Below are positions 19,813 to 28,447 of a DNA stretch of 64,000 nt, piece after piece; position 1 is the first letter of the stretch; each line of letters starts with the position of its first letter. The stretch is from NCBI RefSeq assembly GCF_009707325.1, contig NZ_CP046103.1, positions 1,785,810 to 1,849,809 of the forward strand, given 5' to 3'. The position numbers and the translations under genes are program-made. The notes under the pieces were generated by a model that did not search any database, was not told the origin of the DNA, and saw only the letters and a program-made list of their open reading frames with translations. The stretch is from Pseudomonas sp. IB20 (GTDB taxonomy: Bacteria; Pseudomonadota; Gammaproteobacteria; Pseudomonadales; Pseudomonadaceae).

Positions 19813-20844
19813 GTGCCCTGGAATCGCCTGAGTCTGGCCCTGTTACTCGCCGCCAGTAGCCTTGCTGCGCAAGCCCGCGACTATGCCTACAGCGACGCGC
19901 ACCTGCATTACGTGGATTTCTTTCAGGAAACGGCGGGCGTGGATAAGTTGCTCAAGGCCATGGCCGACGCTCGCATCGAACACGTGATGATTTCCGGCAT
20001 TCCCGTGGCCAAAAAATGGCACGAAGATGAACCCAAGCGCCCGCGTTACTACGCCGGTGACGATGCCGACGCCTATTGGTACAGCGCCACCGATGTGATC
20101 GTCGCGGCTGCGCTGAACAAGCTCACACCTGAGCAGCGTCAGCATTTCCATCCGTTTCTGTCCGGTTTCAACCCTAACGACAAGAACTCTGCCGCGCATA
20201 TCCAGCGCATGCTCAATCTCAATCCTGGGTTGTGGCAGGGCATCGGCGAAGTGTTCACGCGCCATGACGACCTGACCGCCTTGACCGCCTTGACCGCCGG
20301 CGATACCCCACGTGCCAACAACGAAGCCATGAAGCGCATCTATCACCTTGCCGCCGAAAACGACCTGCCGGTGCTGCTGCATTCCAATATCACCTCCAAA
20401 CGCGAGCGCAACCCGCTGTACCTGCCGGAGGTGGAAGAATCGCTGCGCAACCACCCACACACCCGCTTTATCTGGGCCCACGCCGGTACCAGCAAGGAGA
20501 TCCACCGCCATCAGGTGCAGATGGACTTTCTCCTGCCGACCTTGAGCCGCCTGTTGGAGGCGTATCCCAACCTGTACATCGACCTGTCCTGGAGCATGCT
20601 CACGCCGTACTTGCTCGATGACGCGGGTAAGCCAAGGCCTGAGTGGTTAAAGCTGGTAGAGCGTTTCCCGGAGCGCTTTATGGTGGGTTCGGACGTTGTA
20701 GGGCGCTTCAACAAGCTCGGTAAGGAAATGCATCGCTTTGATCCGTTTCTCGATGCACTGCCCGAAGCGATAGCCCGCAAGATGGCACGCGATAACTTCC
20801 TGGCGACTCTGCCGAAATCCACTCGCGATGAGCAGGCACATTGA
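19813..20844 (+). CDS. Exported amidohydrolase (TIM-barrel)
   Basis: A 343-residue amidohydrolase-2 family protein with an N-terminal signal peptide (LALLLAASSLAAQA, cleavage near residue 22), so it should act in the periplasm, which is uncommon for this fold. Metal and catalytic residues are visible: SDAHLHYVDFF (HxH), LLHSNITSKR, FIWAHAG and the late Asp in MVGSDVVGRF. The start is GTG at 19813. The substrate cannot be inferred. It stands alone, diverging from the OsmC gene and followed by a chemoreceptor gene after 98 bases. Confidence 0.85.
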   Translation: MPWNRLSLALLLAASSLAAQARDYAYSDAHLHYVDFFQETAGVDKLLKAMADARIEHVMISGIPVAKKWHEDEPKRPRYYAGDDADAYWYSATDVIVAAALNKLTPEQRQHFHPFLSGFNPNDKNSAAHIQRMLNLNPGLWQGIGEVFTRHDDLTALTALTAGDTPRANNEAMKRIYHLAAENDLPVLLHSNITSKRERNPLYLPEVEESLRNHPHTRFIWAHAGTSKEIHRHQVQMDFLLPTLSRLLEAYPNLYIDLSWSMLTPYLLDDAGKPRPEWLKLVERFPERFMVGSDVVGRFNKLGKEMHRFDPFLDALPEAIARKMARDNFLATLPKSTRDEQAH

Positions 20845-20942
20845 TATCGCCTTTTCGTCTTACGCAAATGTGAGCAGGGGCCGATACCTTTCAGGATGCC
20901 CCGCTGCAGGTGGATGCAGCGCATTTGGAAGGAATCCCGGCA

Positions 20943-22571
20943 ATGAGTAGTATCCGCAGTCTGAATATCGCCCCCCGTGCCGGCTTGGGCTTTGGCGTGC
21001 TGGCGTTGATGGTGTTCGCCTTGGGCGGCTTCGCCCTTTTGCAAATGGCTAATATGCGCCATCAGTCGGATCAGGTAGAAAATAACTGGCTGCCCAGCGT
21101 GATGGCGGTGGGGGAGATGAACCAGGACCTGCTGCGGATTCGCGCGCTGACCCTGCGTTTGCTGGTCAACCGTGACTCGCAGGCGCTCGCGCAGAACGAG
21201 CAGAAACTCACCGACCTCAAGAATGGCCTGCATCACGCGAAGACGCTCTATGAAGGGCTGATCGTGCTGCCCGAAGAGCGCACGCTGTTTGATCGCTTCA
21301 AGGCCGAAGAGCAGCAATACCTGCAGCGTCAGGACCTGGTCATGGGGTTCTCCAAGGCTAATCAGCTGGAGGATGCAATCAAGATCGTCAACGGCGAGAT
21401 GAATCAACTCGCCGATGCGATGTCCAGGACGCTGCATGACCTGGTCGCCTTGAACAAGGCCAGTGCCAATCAGGCCGCCAGCCTGGCGCAAAGTGTGTTT
21501 ACTCAGTCGCGTACGTGGGTGATCGTCATGATCGTACTGACTGCGTTGATCACCGTCGGGTTGGCGGTGTGGCTGACCCGCAGCATCGTACTGCCGCTGG
21601 CGCAGTCGCTGAAAGTTGCCCAGGGCGTTGCCGGTGGCGACCTGACCGGTGAGATCAGTGTGACCGGCAACGATGAGCCGGCGCGTTTGCAACAGGCGCT
21701 CAAAGGCATGCAGGAGAACCTGCGTGACACCATCCGGCGCATTGCCGAATCCTCGAACCAATTGGCCTCGGCGTCCGAAGAACTCAGTTGCGTGACTGAG
21801 GACGCTACCCGTGGCCTGCACCAGCAGAATCAGGAAATCGAGCAGGCGGCCACGGCGGTTAACCAGATGACGGCGGCGGTGGAGGAGGTGGCGAGTAATG
21901 CGGTGGCAACGTCACAGGCGTCCCGCGAATCTGACCGCATTGCCCAGCGTGGGCGTGAGCAAGTGCACCAGACGGTGGCGTCGATCGAGGCGTTGGCCAC
22001 GGATGTGACGGCCAATGCGACCCAGGTCGAGGCGCTGGCGCAGAAGGTGTATGGCATCAGCAAAGTGCTGGATGTGATTCGCTCGATAGCCGAGCAGACT
22101 AACCTGCTGGCGCTGAATGCGGCGATTGAAGCGGCACGCGCTGGGGATGCCGGACGTGGGTTTGCGGTGGTGGCGGATGAAGTGCGGGCCTTGGCCCATC
22201 GCACGCAGCAGTCGACCCAGGAAATCGAGCAGATGATCAGCGGGATTCAGCAGGGCACCGATCAAGCCGTCAGTTCGATGCAGCAGAGCAATACGCGGGC
22301 GCGTTCCACGCTGGATATCGCCAAGTCGGCGGGCACGGCGCTGGAGGAGATTGCCTCGGCGTTTGCGCTGATCAACGAGCGCAACCTGGTGATTGCCAGT
22401 GCGTCGGAACAGCAGGCGGCGGTGGCGCGGGAGGTGGATCGCAATTTGATGAATATTCGCGATTTGGCGCACCAGTCCTCGACCGGGGCGAACCAGACCA
22501 GTGCGGCGAGCCAGGAATTGTCGCGGTTGGCGGTGGACCTGAATACCATGGTGGCGCGGTTTTCGGTGTAG
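20943..22571 (+). CDS. Methyl-accepting chemotaxis protein
   Basis: A 542-residue transmembrane chemoreceptor. It has TM1 near residues 10-32, a periplasmic four-helix-bundle ligand domain of about 155 residues, and TM2 near 190-212 ([20 protein letters not shown]). A HAMP domain and a long signalling helical hairpin follow, with the hairpin tip [19 protein letters not shown] that binds CheA/CheW. The C-terminus lacks a CheR-docking pentapeptide. The chosen ATG follows GGAAGGA. The ligand is unknown; four-helix domains often bind amino acids or organic acids. Confidence 0.92.
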   Translation: MSSIRSLNIAPRAGLGFGVLALMVFALGGFALLQMANMRHQSDQVENNWLPSVMAVGEMNQDLLRIRALTLRLLVNRDSQALAQNEQKLTDLKNGLHHAKTLYEGLIVLPEERTLFDRFKAEEQQYLQRQDLVMGFSKANQLEDAIKIVNGEMNQLADAMSRTLHDLVALNKASANQAASLAQSVFTQSRTWVIVMIVLTALITVGLAVWLTRSIVLPLAQSLKVAQGVAGGDLTGEISVTGNDEPARLQQALKGMQENLRDTIRRIAESSNQLASASEELSCVTEDATRGLHQQNQEIEQAATAVNQMTAAVEEVASNAVATSQASRESDRIAQRGREQVHQTVASIEALATDVTANATQVEALAQKVYGISKVLDVIRSIAEQTNLLALNAAIEAARAGDAGRGFAVVADEVRALAHRTQQSTQEIEQMISGIQQGTDQAVSSMQQSNTRARSTLDIAKSAGTALEEIASAFALINERNLVIASASEQQAAVAREVDRNLMNIRDLAHQSSTGANQTSAASQELSRLAVDLNTMVARFSV

Positions 22572-22591
22572 GGCGTGCAAGCGAGTTGACG

Positions 22592-22652
22592 CCATCGCAG
22601 GCAAGCCAGCCCCATTGTGCAATGTGGGAGCTGGCTTGCCTGCGATGCCATG
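22592..22652. repeat. REP pair in reversed arrangement
   Basis: Here the units are turned outward: GCCATCGCAGGCAAGCCAG is on the left and CTGGCTTGCCTGCGATGCC on the right, with the GTGGGAG ends meeting in the middle around TGTGCAA. The other REPINs in this window have GTGGGAG at the outside. The whole element folds as one long hairpin just after the chemoreceptor gene. Confidence 0.8.
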
Positions 22653-22707
22653 GGTATCTACGCAACTTTTTGTGTTGCTTTTAGCCTGGATGGTTTAGGT
22701 AGATTGA

Positions 22708-23000
22708 GTACATATCCGTTGCTGCGGTAACGGCTGCTTAGGGTTCCGCCCTTACGGCGGGTCACTTTTGGAAAAGAGCCCCAAAAGTAACCAAAAGGGC
22801 TCTTGCCCCACCACTCGGTGCCTCGCCTAGGCTCGGCATGCCCTCACTCCGGCTTGAATCCGTGGGCCGCCGCGATGGGCCATCCTTGGCCCAGCGCGGC
22901 TAACCCGGCGTCCTGCCGGGTTACCCACGGATTCAAGCCTGCGTTCGGCCATCGTGGTTAACGGGGCGCCTCAGATCAAGATCAAGATCAAAAGCAAGAG
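22708..23000 (+). repeat. Large intergenic repeat, copy A
   Basis: Non-coding, about 290 bases from GTACATATCCGTT to a run of GATCAAGATCAA and AAAGCAAG words. Landmarks in order are GGGTCACTTTTG, CCACCACTCGGTGCCTCGC, CTCGGCATGCCCTCACTC, GGCTAACCCGG, CCTGCCGGGTTACCCA, GCGTTCGGCCA and ACGGGGCGCCTCAGATCAA. The same landmarks occur in the same order, inverted, at 23203-23476. Copy A has an extra ~25-base insertion (near GGGCCGCCGCGATGGGCCA) relative to copy B. Within the copy, CCCGGCGTCCTGCCGGG is a hairpin. Confidence 0.85.
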
Positions 23001-23087
23001 CACGGCGGCCTAGTAGCCGACCTGAGTGGTGAAGCAAAAGCAGGCAGAAGCAAGCACACCCTATCTACTGATGTAATGAGATCCCAA

Positions 23088-23113
23088 TGTGGGAGCGGGC
23101 TTGCTCGCGAAGC
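23088..23113. repeat. Single REP unit
   Basis: A lone TGTGGGAGCGGGCTTGCTCGC unit without a partner, of the GCGGGCTTGC subfamily. It lies in the spacer between the two inverted large repeats, directly left of the IS3-like fragment. Confidence 0.7.
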
Positions 23114-23116
23114 GGT

Positions 23117-23208
23117 GTGAAGTGCGCCCCAGAAGTTGGACACTCGTCCAACTCCTGAGGCTTTTCATGAGCAAATACACGACGCAGTTCAAGTCACTCG
23201 GCTCTTGA
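23117..23208 (+). mobile_element. IS3-family insertion sequence remnant (left end)
   Basis: The bases TGTGAAGTGCGCCCCAGAAG lead into TTGGACACTCGTCCAACTCC, like the left terminal inverted repeat of IS3-family elements. They are followed by an ATG at 23167 opening MSKYTTQFKS, the start of an OrfA helix-turn-helix transposase. The frame stops after 13 codons, where the large repeat copy B begins. Only about 90 bases remain, with no right end and no OrfB, so it is dead. Recognition is from memory of IS3 transposase N-termini. Confidence 0.6.
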
Positions 23209-23476
23209 TCTGCTTTTGATCTTGATCTTGCTTTTGATCTGAGGCGCCCCGTTAAACCACGCTGGCCGAACGCAGGCGTGAATACTTGGGTAACCCGGCA
23301 GGACACCGGGTTAGCCGCGCTGGGCCAACGATCAAGCCGAGTGAGGGCATGCCGAGCCTAAGCGAGGCACCGAGTGGTGGGGCGAAGACTTTTTGGTTAC
23401 TTTTGTGTCTTTACAAAAGTGACCCGCTGTAAGAGCGGAACCCATAGCAGCCGTTACCCAAATAACGGATATGTAC
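23203..23476 (-). repeat. Large intergenic repeat, copy B (inverted)
   Basis: The reverse complement of this stretch follows copy A (22708-23000) landmark by landmark, from GTACATATCCGTT through CCACCACTCGGTGCCTCGC and CTCGGCATGCCCTCACTC to GGGGCGCCTCAGATCAA. Identity looks roughly 80-90 percent by eye, with a few small gaps. The two copies form a very large inverted repeat around a ~200-base spacer. No protein-coding frame of any length is conserved between them. Confidence 0.85.
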
Positions 23477-23569
23477 CCAGCGCCCCCCCGCGACAACCAA
23501 AGCATTCAACCCTAAAAAGATGTGTAGTCTCTGCGATGAGGGCGACTCGGTGTCAAATCCGACCCCCCA

Positions 23570-23600
23570 TAAAAAAGCCCCGAACCAGTCGGGGCTTTTT
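23570..23600 (-). terminator. Rho-independent terminator after fabB
   Basis: AAAAAAGCCCCGA and CGGGGCTTTTT form a strong stem. Read on the minus strand it ends in T-runs, 22 bases past the fabB stop. Confidence 0.88.
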
Positions 23601-23621
23601 CATGTGATCAACCTGCGGGGC

Positions 23622-24842
23622 TTACTTGCCCTGCCAGCGTTTCAGCACCAAGGTAGCGTTAGTGCCACCGAAGCCGAAGCTGTTGCTCATCACGGTGTCG
23701 ATTTTGACGTTTTCAACGGTCTTGGTCAGGATCGGCATATCGGCAACGACCGGGTCGATCTCTTCGATATTGGCCGAACCGGCCATGAAGTTGCCTTCCA
23801 TCATCAGCAGGCAGTAGATCGCTTCGTGAACGCCGGCGGCGCCCAGGGAGTGACCGGACAGGCTCTTGGTGGAGCTGATGGCCGGGGCTTTGTCGCCGAA
23901 TACCGCACGCACACCTTCCATTTCCTTGGCGTCGCCGACCGGAGTCGAGGTGCCGTGGGTGTTCAGGTAGTCGATTGGGGTATCCACGGTGGACATCGCC
24001 ATCTGCATGCAACGGATGGCGCCTTCGCCGCTTGGGGCAACCATGTCGTAGCCGTCGGAAGTCGCGCCGTAACCGACGATTTCCGCGTAGATCTTCGCAC
24101 CACGGGCCAGAGCGTGTTCCAGCTCCTCGACCACCACCATGCCGCCACCGCCGGCGATGACGAAACCGTCACGCTTGGCGTCGTAGGCGCGGGAGGCCTT
24201 CTCCGGGGTTTCGTTGTACTGGGTGGACAGCGCGCCCATGGCGTCGAACAGGAACGATTGGCTCCAATGCTCTTCTTCACCGCCGCCGGCAAACACGATG
24301 TCCTGCTTACCCAACTGGATCTGCTCAACGGCAGTACCGATGCAGTGAGCACTGGTGGCGCACGCCGAGGAGATCGAGTAGTTCACGCCCTTGATCTGGA
24401 ACGGCGTGGCCAGGCAGGCCGAAACGGTGCTGCCCATGGTCCGTGTGACACGGTACGGGCCAACGCGCTTCACGCCTTTTTCGCGCAGGATGTCCAGCGC
24501 TTCCATCTGGTTGAGGGTCGATGCGCCGCCGGAGCCGGCGATCAGGCCGGTGCGTACGTTCGAAACCTGGTCTTCGCTCAGGCCGGAGTCGGCGATGGCG
24601 TCTTTCATGGCCAGGTAGGCGTAGGCGGCAGCGTGGCCGACGAAGCGATAGATCTTGCGATCGATCAGTTCTTCGAGGGGCAGGTCGATGGAGCCGGAAA
24701 CCTGGCTACGCAGACCCATTTCGGCATATTCCGGGTTGAAGCGGATGCCAGGGCGACTTGCACGCAGGTTAGCGGTGACGGTCTCTTTGTCATTGCCCAG
24801 GCAAGAAACAATGCCCAGACCAGTGATAACGACGCGGCGCAT
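23622..24842 (-). CDS. fabB: 3-oxoacyl-ACP synthase I
   Basis: FabB (KAS I) condenses malonyl-ACP with acyl-ACP and is needed to elongate the cis-3-decenoyl-ACP made by FabA, so it sets unsaturated fatty acid supply. The 406-residue protein starts [20 protein letters not shown]. The active-site Cys is in [14 protein letters not shown], and the two histidines are in [11 protein letters not shown] and [15 protein letters not shown]. The C-terminal [15 protein letters not shown] is also typical. It lies 11 bases downstream of fabA in one operon, the standard proteobacterial pair in Pseudomonas. A large open frame on the other strand is a shadow. Confidence 0.97.
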   Translation of the reverse strand: MRRVVITGLGIVSCLGNDKETVTANLRASRPGIRFNPEYAEMGLRSQVSGSIDLPLEELIDRKIYRFVGHAAAYAYLAMKDAIADSGLSEDQVSNVRTGLIAGSGGASTLNQMEALDILREKGVKRVGPYRVTRTMGSTVSACLATPFQIKGVNYSISSACATSAHCIGTAVEQIQLGKQDIVFAGGGEEEHWSQSFLFDAMGALSTQYNETPEKASRAYDAKRDGFVIAGGGGMVVVEELEHALARGAKIYAEIVGYGATSDGYDMVAPSGEGAIRCMQMAMSTVDTPIDYLNTHGTSTPVGDAKEMEGVRAVFGDKAPAISSTKSLSGHSLGAAGVHEAIYCLLMMEGNFMAGSANIEEIDPVVADMPILTKTVENVKIDTVMSNSFGFGGTNATLVLKRWQGK

Positions 24843-24853
24843 GCGGATAACCC

Positions 24854-25369
24854 TTAAAAGTTGTCAGTGGAAGTGAATACGCCGACCCGAAGGCCTTCGG
24901 CAGTATAGATCTCGCGACCGTCGACAGTCACCGAACCGTCGGCGATAGCGAGGTTCAGCTTGCCCTTGAGGACGCGCTTGATTTGAATGTTGTAAGTGAC
25001 TTTCTTGGCGGTTGGCAAGACCTGGCCAAAGAACTTCACTTCGCCTGAACCCAGGGCGCGACCGCGGCCTGGCAGACCTTGCCAGCCCAGGTAGAAGCCA
25101 ACCAGTTGCCACATGGCGTCAAGGCCCAGGCAGCCCGGCATGACAGGGTCGCCTTCGAAATGGCAGGCGAAGAACCACAGGTCAGGGGTGATATCCAGCT
25201 CGGCGACCAATTCACCTTTGCCGTACTTGCCACCTTCTTCGCTGATATGGGTGATGCGATCCACCATCAGCATGTTAGGGGCGGGCAGTTGCGCGTTACC
25301 TGGGCCGAACAGCTCACCGCGACTGCAGCGCAGCAGGTCTTCCCGAGTAAAGGCGTTTTGTTTGGTCAT
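24854..25369 (-). CDS. fabA: 3-hydroxydecanoyl-ACP dehydratase/isomerase
   Basis: FabA dehydrates 3-hydroxydecanoyl-ACP and isomerises the trans-2 bond to cis-3, the branch point for unsaturated fatty acids under any oxygen condition. The 171-residue hotdog protein starts [19 protein letters not shown]. The catalytic His is in [16 protein letters not shown] and the catalytic Asp in [13 protein letters not shown]. The ribosome site GAGGAG precedes the ATG. It is the first gene of fabAB. A near-palindromic operator candidate lies about 135 bases upstream (25503-25520). Confidence 0.97.
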   Translation of the reverse strand: MTKQNAFTREDLLRCSRGELFGPGNAQLPAPNMLMVDRITHISEEGGKYGKGELVAELDITPDLWFFACHFEGDPVMPGCLGLDAMWQLVGFYLGWQGLPGRGRALGSGEVKFFGQVLPTAKKVTYNIQIKRVLKGKLNLAIADGSVTVDGREIYTAEGLRVGVFTSTDNF

Positions 25370-25502
25370 GCGAGCTCCTCAATAATCCCATGCGGCAGGG
25401 TAGGGCAAATCTTCCCGAACCGAATGAAGCGTTCATGCCTCATGTCGGCAGCCTACACATAGACTATTGCGTTGTAGTGAAAGTCACAGCGATAAGGTAC
25501 TG

Positions 25503-25520
25503 AATGTACACTTGTTCACT
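25503..25520. promoter_or_regulatory. Candidate FabR/DesT-type operator upstream of fabA
   Basis: AATGTACACTTGTTCACT is an 18-base near-palindrome: right half TGTTCACT, left half AATGTACA, two mismatches to perfect symmetry, two-base centre. It resembles the sites bound by the TetR-family regulators of unsaturated fatty acid synthesis (FabR in enterics, DesT in Pseudomonas). It is 134 bases before the fabA ATG in a gap that serves only fabAB. Binding is inferred. Confidence 0.5.
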
Positions 25521-25523
25521 GAA

Positions 25524-25552
25524 ATTTTAAACCGGGCCTGTTTATGGGCCCG
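25524..25552 (-). terminator. Terminator after the hybrid kinase gene
   Basis: On the minus strand CGGGCCC pairs with GGCCCG (25533-25552) and is followed by GTTTAAAATTTC, a weak U-rich tail. It lies about 65 bases past the kinase stop and between it and the fabA promoter region. Confidence 0.6.
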
Positions 25553-25618
25553 TTCGGGTGCCTAAGACTGCCGCACTTTCGTCTTTCACGCCAGTCGCAG
25601 TTGGTTGATGGCCCAGCG

Positions 25619-27520
25619 CTATTGCACCCAGCGTTGCAGGATTTGCTGCAAATCCGTGCGTTTGAACGGCTTGGCCAGGTAATCGTTCATTCCGGCTGCC
25701 ATGCAGGCTTCGCGATCGCCCTGCAACGCATTGGCGGTCAAGGCAATAATAGGCAGATCGGCGCAGCCGGGCAGTTGGCGAATTTGCCTTGTGGCCTCGT
25801 AGCCGTCGATTAACGGCAGGCGGCAATCCATCAGGATCGCGGTAAAAATCAGGCTCTCGGCACTTCGGATGGCCTCGGCGCCGTCGGTGGCCAGGCTCAC
25901 TTCAAAGCCCAGGCTGCGTAGCATGGCTTCGACCACGGTGCGGTTGACCGGGTTGTCTTCTACCAGCAGCACGTGGCGGCCATCGCCGGCGCTGCTCTTG
26001 CCTTCGGCGTGCGGGGCAATCGTCGGCAGGCTTTGCTGATCGATGGCCAGTGGAATTTCCAAGGTAAACACCGAGCCTCGGCCTTCCTCACTTTGGGCGC
26101 GCAGCGTGCCGCCCATGCGTTCGGCCAGGGTGCGTGCGATCGGCAAGCCCAGCCCGGTGCCGCCGTAACGTCTTGAAATGGAACTGTCGGCCTGCTGGAA
26201 CGCGTCGAACATCAGTTCCAAGCGCTCGGCGGAAATCCCGATGCCGCTGTCGCGCACGGTGCAGGTGAACCACACCAACTCGTGGTCGAGGGTTTGCCAG
26301 TGAGGCTCGACAGTCACCGTGCCGTGTTCGGTGAACTTCAGCGCGTTACCGATCAGGTTCACCAGGATCTGCCGGATACGCGTGGGGTCGCCCTGTACGC
26401 GCAGGGCGTCCATGCCCTGCGGAATCGGCAGCTCCAGCGCCAGCCCGCGTTGCTGGGCGTTGTGCTGGAAGGCCTGGGCGCAACTGCTGATCAGGTCCGC
26501 GAGGTTGAACGGGATATGTTCCAGCTCCAGTGCGGCGCGTTCGATGCGTGAGAAGTCGAGGATGTCGTTGATCACCTTGAGCAAATGCTCGGTGGACTCG
26601 CTGGCCAGCGCCGCGTACTCGGTCTGCTCCTCGGTCATCTCGGTGGTTTCCAGCAGTTGCAACATGCCCAGCACGCCGTTCATGGGTGTGCGCAACTCGT
26701 GGCTCATCATCGCCAGGAAGTCCGACTTGGCATTGTTCGCCCGTTCGGCTTCCTCGCGCGTCTGGATCAACTGGGCCATGGCCTGGTGCTGCTCACGGCT
26801 GGCCTGGTTGAGGCCCTCGGCGAGGTTATTGATATGCCGCGACAGGTCACCCAGTTCCGAGTCGTCGACAATCGGCAATGGCGTTTTGTAATCACCTTGC
26901 TGGATGGCCTTCACCGCATGGCCCATGGCGCTGATCGGCTGCGACAGGCTGGCGGCCAGGCGCCGTGCGAGCAGGAAGGTAAATAGCAGGGCGAACAAGG
27001 CGAGGATGCCGGCCTTGAACAGGATCTCCTGTTGGCGCTGACTGAACGCGTCATTGGACATGCCGACAATCACCCGGCCCAGGTAATCCGCGTGCGGCGC
27101 CTTGGGTTCGTTGAGGTTGTCCTGGAAAAAGTCGTTACCCAGTTGGATATGCTGCAAGCGAATGGGGGCTTGGTAGACTTTCATCGACAGTGAGCGGTCG
27201 TGATTTTCCGACGGCTGTTCGACGTACACCAGGACTTGCTCGGTGCTGTCCTGAATCTCCAGAAAGCGCACATGGGGCGTGGCCAATGTTGCGCGCAGCA
27301 GGCTCTCGAGCACGTCGTTGTTGCCGGAAATCACGCCGTACTCGGTGGCGGGGGCCAATTGGTTGGCGATCAGTTGGCCGGTGTGGTCCAGTTCCTGGCG
27401 CAGGTCCTGGATTCGCACGAAGGTGAAAAAGCTGATCAACAGCAAGGTCAGCAACAGCGCCGGGCCCAGGGTGATGAGCTGGGTGCGGGTGTTGATGTCC
27501 CAACGACGACGCAAGGTCAT
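25619..27520 (-). CDS. Hybrid sensor kinase/response regulator, PA1611-like
   Basis: A 633-residue membrane hybrid kinase. It has TM1 near residues 14-34, a periplasmic domain of about 130 residues and TM2 near 168-187. A HAMP domain follows (about 190-245), then HisKA with the phospho-His in [15 protein letters not shown], and an ATPase domain with [20 protein letters not shown] and [10 protein letters not shown]. The C-terminal receiver has the acceptor Asp in [16 protein letters not shown]. It has no Hpt domain. Its position beside fabA and its architecture match P. aeruginosa PA1611, a kinase reported to pass phosphate to HptB and to contact RetS, affecting the Gac/Rsm switch; the orthology is my inference. 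It overlaps the binding-protein gene by four bases (ATGA). Confidence 0.9.
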   Translation of the reverse strand: MTLRRRWDINTRTQLITLGPALLLTLLLISFFTFVRIQDLRQELDHTGQLIANQLAPATEYGVISGNNDVLESLLRATLATPHVRFLEIQDSTEQVLVYVEQPSENHDRSLSMKVYQAPIRLQHIQLGNDFFQDNLNEPKAPHADYLGRVIVGMSNDAFSQRQQEILFKAGILALFALLFTFLLARRLAASLSQPISAMGHAVKAIQQGDYKTPLPIVDDSELGDLSRHINNLAEGLNQASREQHQAMAQLIQTREEAERANNAKSDFLAMMSHELRTPMNGVLGMLQLLETTEMTEEQTEYAALASESTEHLLKVINDILDFSRIERAALELEHIPFNLADLISSCAQAFQHNAQQRGLALELPIPQGMDALRVQGDPTRIRQILVNLIGNALKFTEHGTVTVEPHWQTLDHELVWFTCTVRDSGIGISAERLELMFDAFQQADSSISRRYGGTGLGLPIARTLAERMGGTLRAQSEEGRGSVFTLEIPLAIDQQSLPTIAPHAEGKSSAGDGRHVLLVEDNPVNRTVVEAMLRSLGFEVSLATDGAEAIRSAESLIFTAILMDCRLPLIDGYEATRQIRQLPGCADLPIIALTANALQGDREACMAAGMNDYLAKPFKRTDLQQILQRWVQ

Positions 27521-28446
27521 GGACGTTTTTCTCCTTCGGCCAATCGGGCGGCGACGGCGACTTCGTCAACCTGTTCGATCCCCAGTGAGCGTGCGACTTG
27601 CGGGTTGCCCACGACTTTGAAGTGTTCCGGGTACAACGTGCGCGGCCAACTGGCCGGCGGGTGGTCTAACAGTCGGCCGAGTACATTGAGCCAGTCGGCC
27701 TGGTCGCTGTAAGTGCTGGCCAGGCTGCCGGCCTTGACGAACCCGGCGTTGGGCCCCACCAGCGGCAGTTGTTGGGCGTAACTGCTGAGCAACAGGTTCT
27801 TCACGGTTTTCGGGTTGTAGAGCCGCGGGTCATCGAGGCCGAGCAGCACGTCACTGCTCTTGAGCAGGTTTTGCAGCGGGCGGCTGTCATTAATGTTGTC
27901 CCAGCGCTGCGGCACAATCTCCAGCCCCATAGGCGCTGCGTACTGGCGCAACTCCTGCAGCAGGAACTCACTGTCGACGCCGTAGAGCACGCCGATGCGT
28001 TGGGCTTGGGGCAGGATATCGGCGATCAGTTTCAGTTGACGCTCAAGAGGGGGATCGCTCCACAACAGGCTGATTTTTGCTGGGTGAGCGTTGCCCAGGC
28101 GCTGCCGGGCTTGCAGGCGGCTGATGCGCAGCACCAAGGTCGGCGGGCCCTGGGCATCCTGCAGGCGCCAATCGAGACCCGGCAGGTCGAGCAGGATCAG
28201 ACGGGTGTTGGTAGGCAACTCACTGGGGGGCGGCAGGTCTTTGAGCGGGGTGAAGGTCACATGGTCTTCGGGGCGCTGCTGGGCAAGGGCCTGGGTAAAG
28301 GCTTGCATACCGGCACCGTCTTCGGCGGCGGTCAGCAGAATGTCGGCGCTCCAGGCCGGCGCAGTCAGCAGCAGGCACGCCAACAGCACGCCGCGCCGCC
28401 ACAGCCGTGCAACATAAAGGAGGGTCATCCGTGACTGATCGCCCAT
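27517..28446 (-). CDS. Periplasmic substrate-binding protein-like (PF04392 type)
   Basis: A 309-residue exported protein. The signal peptide spans about residues 16-33 ([16 protein letters not shown]). The remainder resembles the two-lobed ABC-transporter substrate-binding fold of the PF04392 kind: [22 protein letters not shown] is a typical lobe-joining strand and helix, and [21 protein letters not shown] is the second-lobe motif. No ABC permease or ATPase is nearby. It sits between a TonB receptor (one base after its stop) and a hybrid kinase (four-base overlap), which points to a sensory rather than a transport role. The start at 28446 could instead be at 28428. Confidence 0.8.
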   Translation of the reverse strand: MGDQSRMTLLYVARLWRRGVLLACLLLTAPAWSADILLTAAEDGAGMQAFTQALAQQRPEDHVTFTPLKDLPPPSELPTNTRLILLDLPGLDWRLQDAQGPPTLVLRISRLQARQRLGNAHPAKISLLWSDPPLERQLKLIADILPQAQRIGVLYGVDSEFLLQELRQYAAPMGLEIVPQRWDNINDSRPLQNLLKSSDVLLGLDDPRLYNPKTVKNLLLSSYAQQLPLVGPNAGFVKAGSLASTYSDQADWLNVLGRLLDHPPASWPRTLYPEHFKVVGNPQVARSLGIEQVDEVAVAARLAEGEKRP

Positions 28447-28447
28447 G

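Noticed and set aside
23167..23208. A possible active IS3 transposase start
   Set aside because: Only 13 codons remain before a stop, and there is no second end and no OrfB, so it is recorded as a remnant only.
22572..23621. A CRISPR-like array suggested by repeated GATCAAGATCAA words and inverted arms
   Set aside because: There are no regularly spaced direct repeats with unique spacers and no cas genes; the structure is two inverted copies of one element.
23520..24857. A 445-codon open frame antisense to fabB
   Set aside because: It covers fabB entirely and crosses the fabB terminator; the product matches no family.
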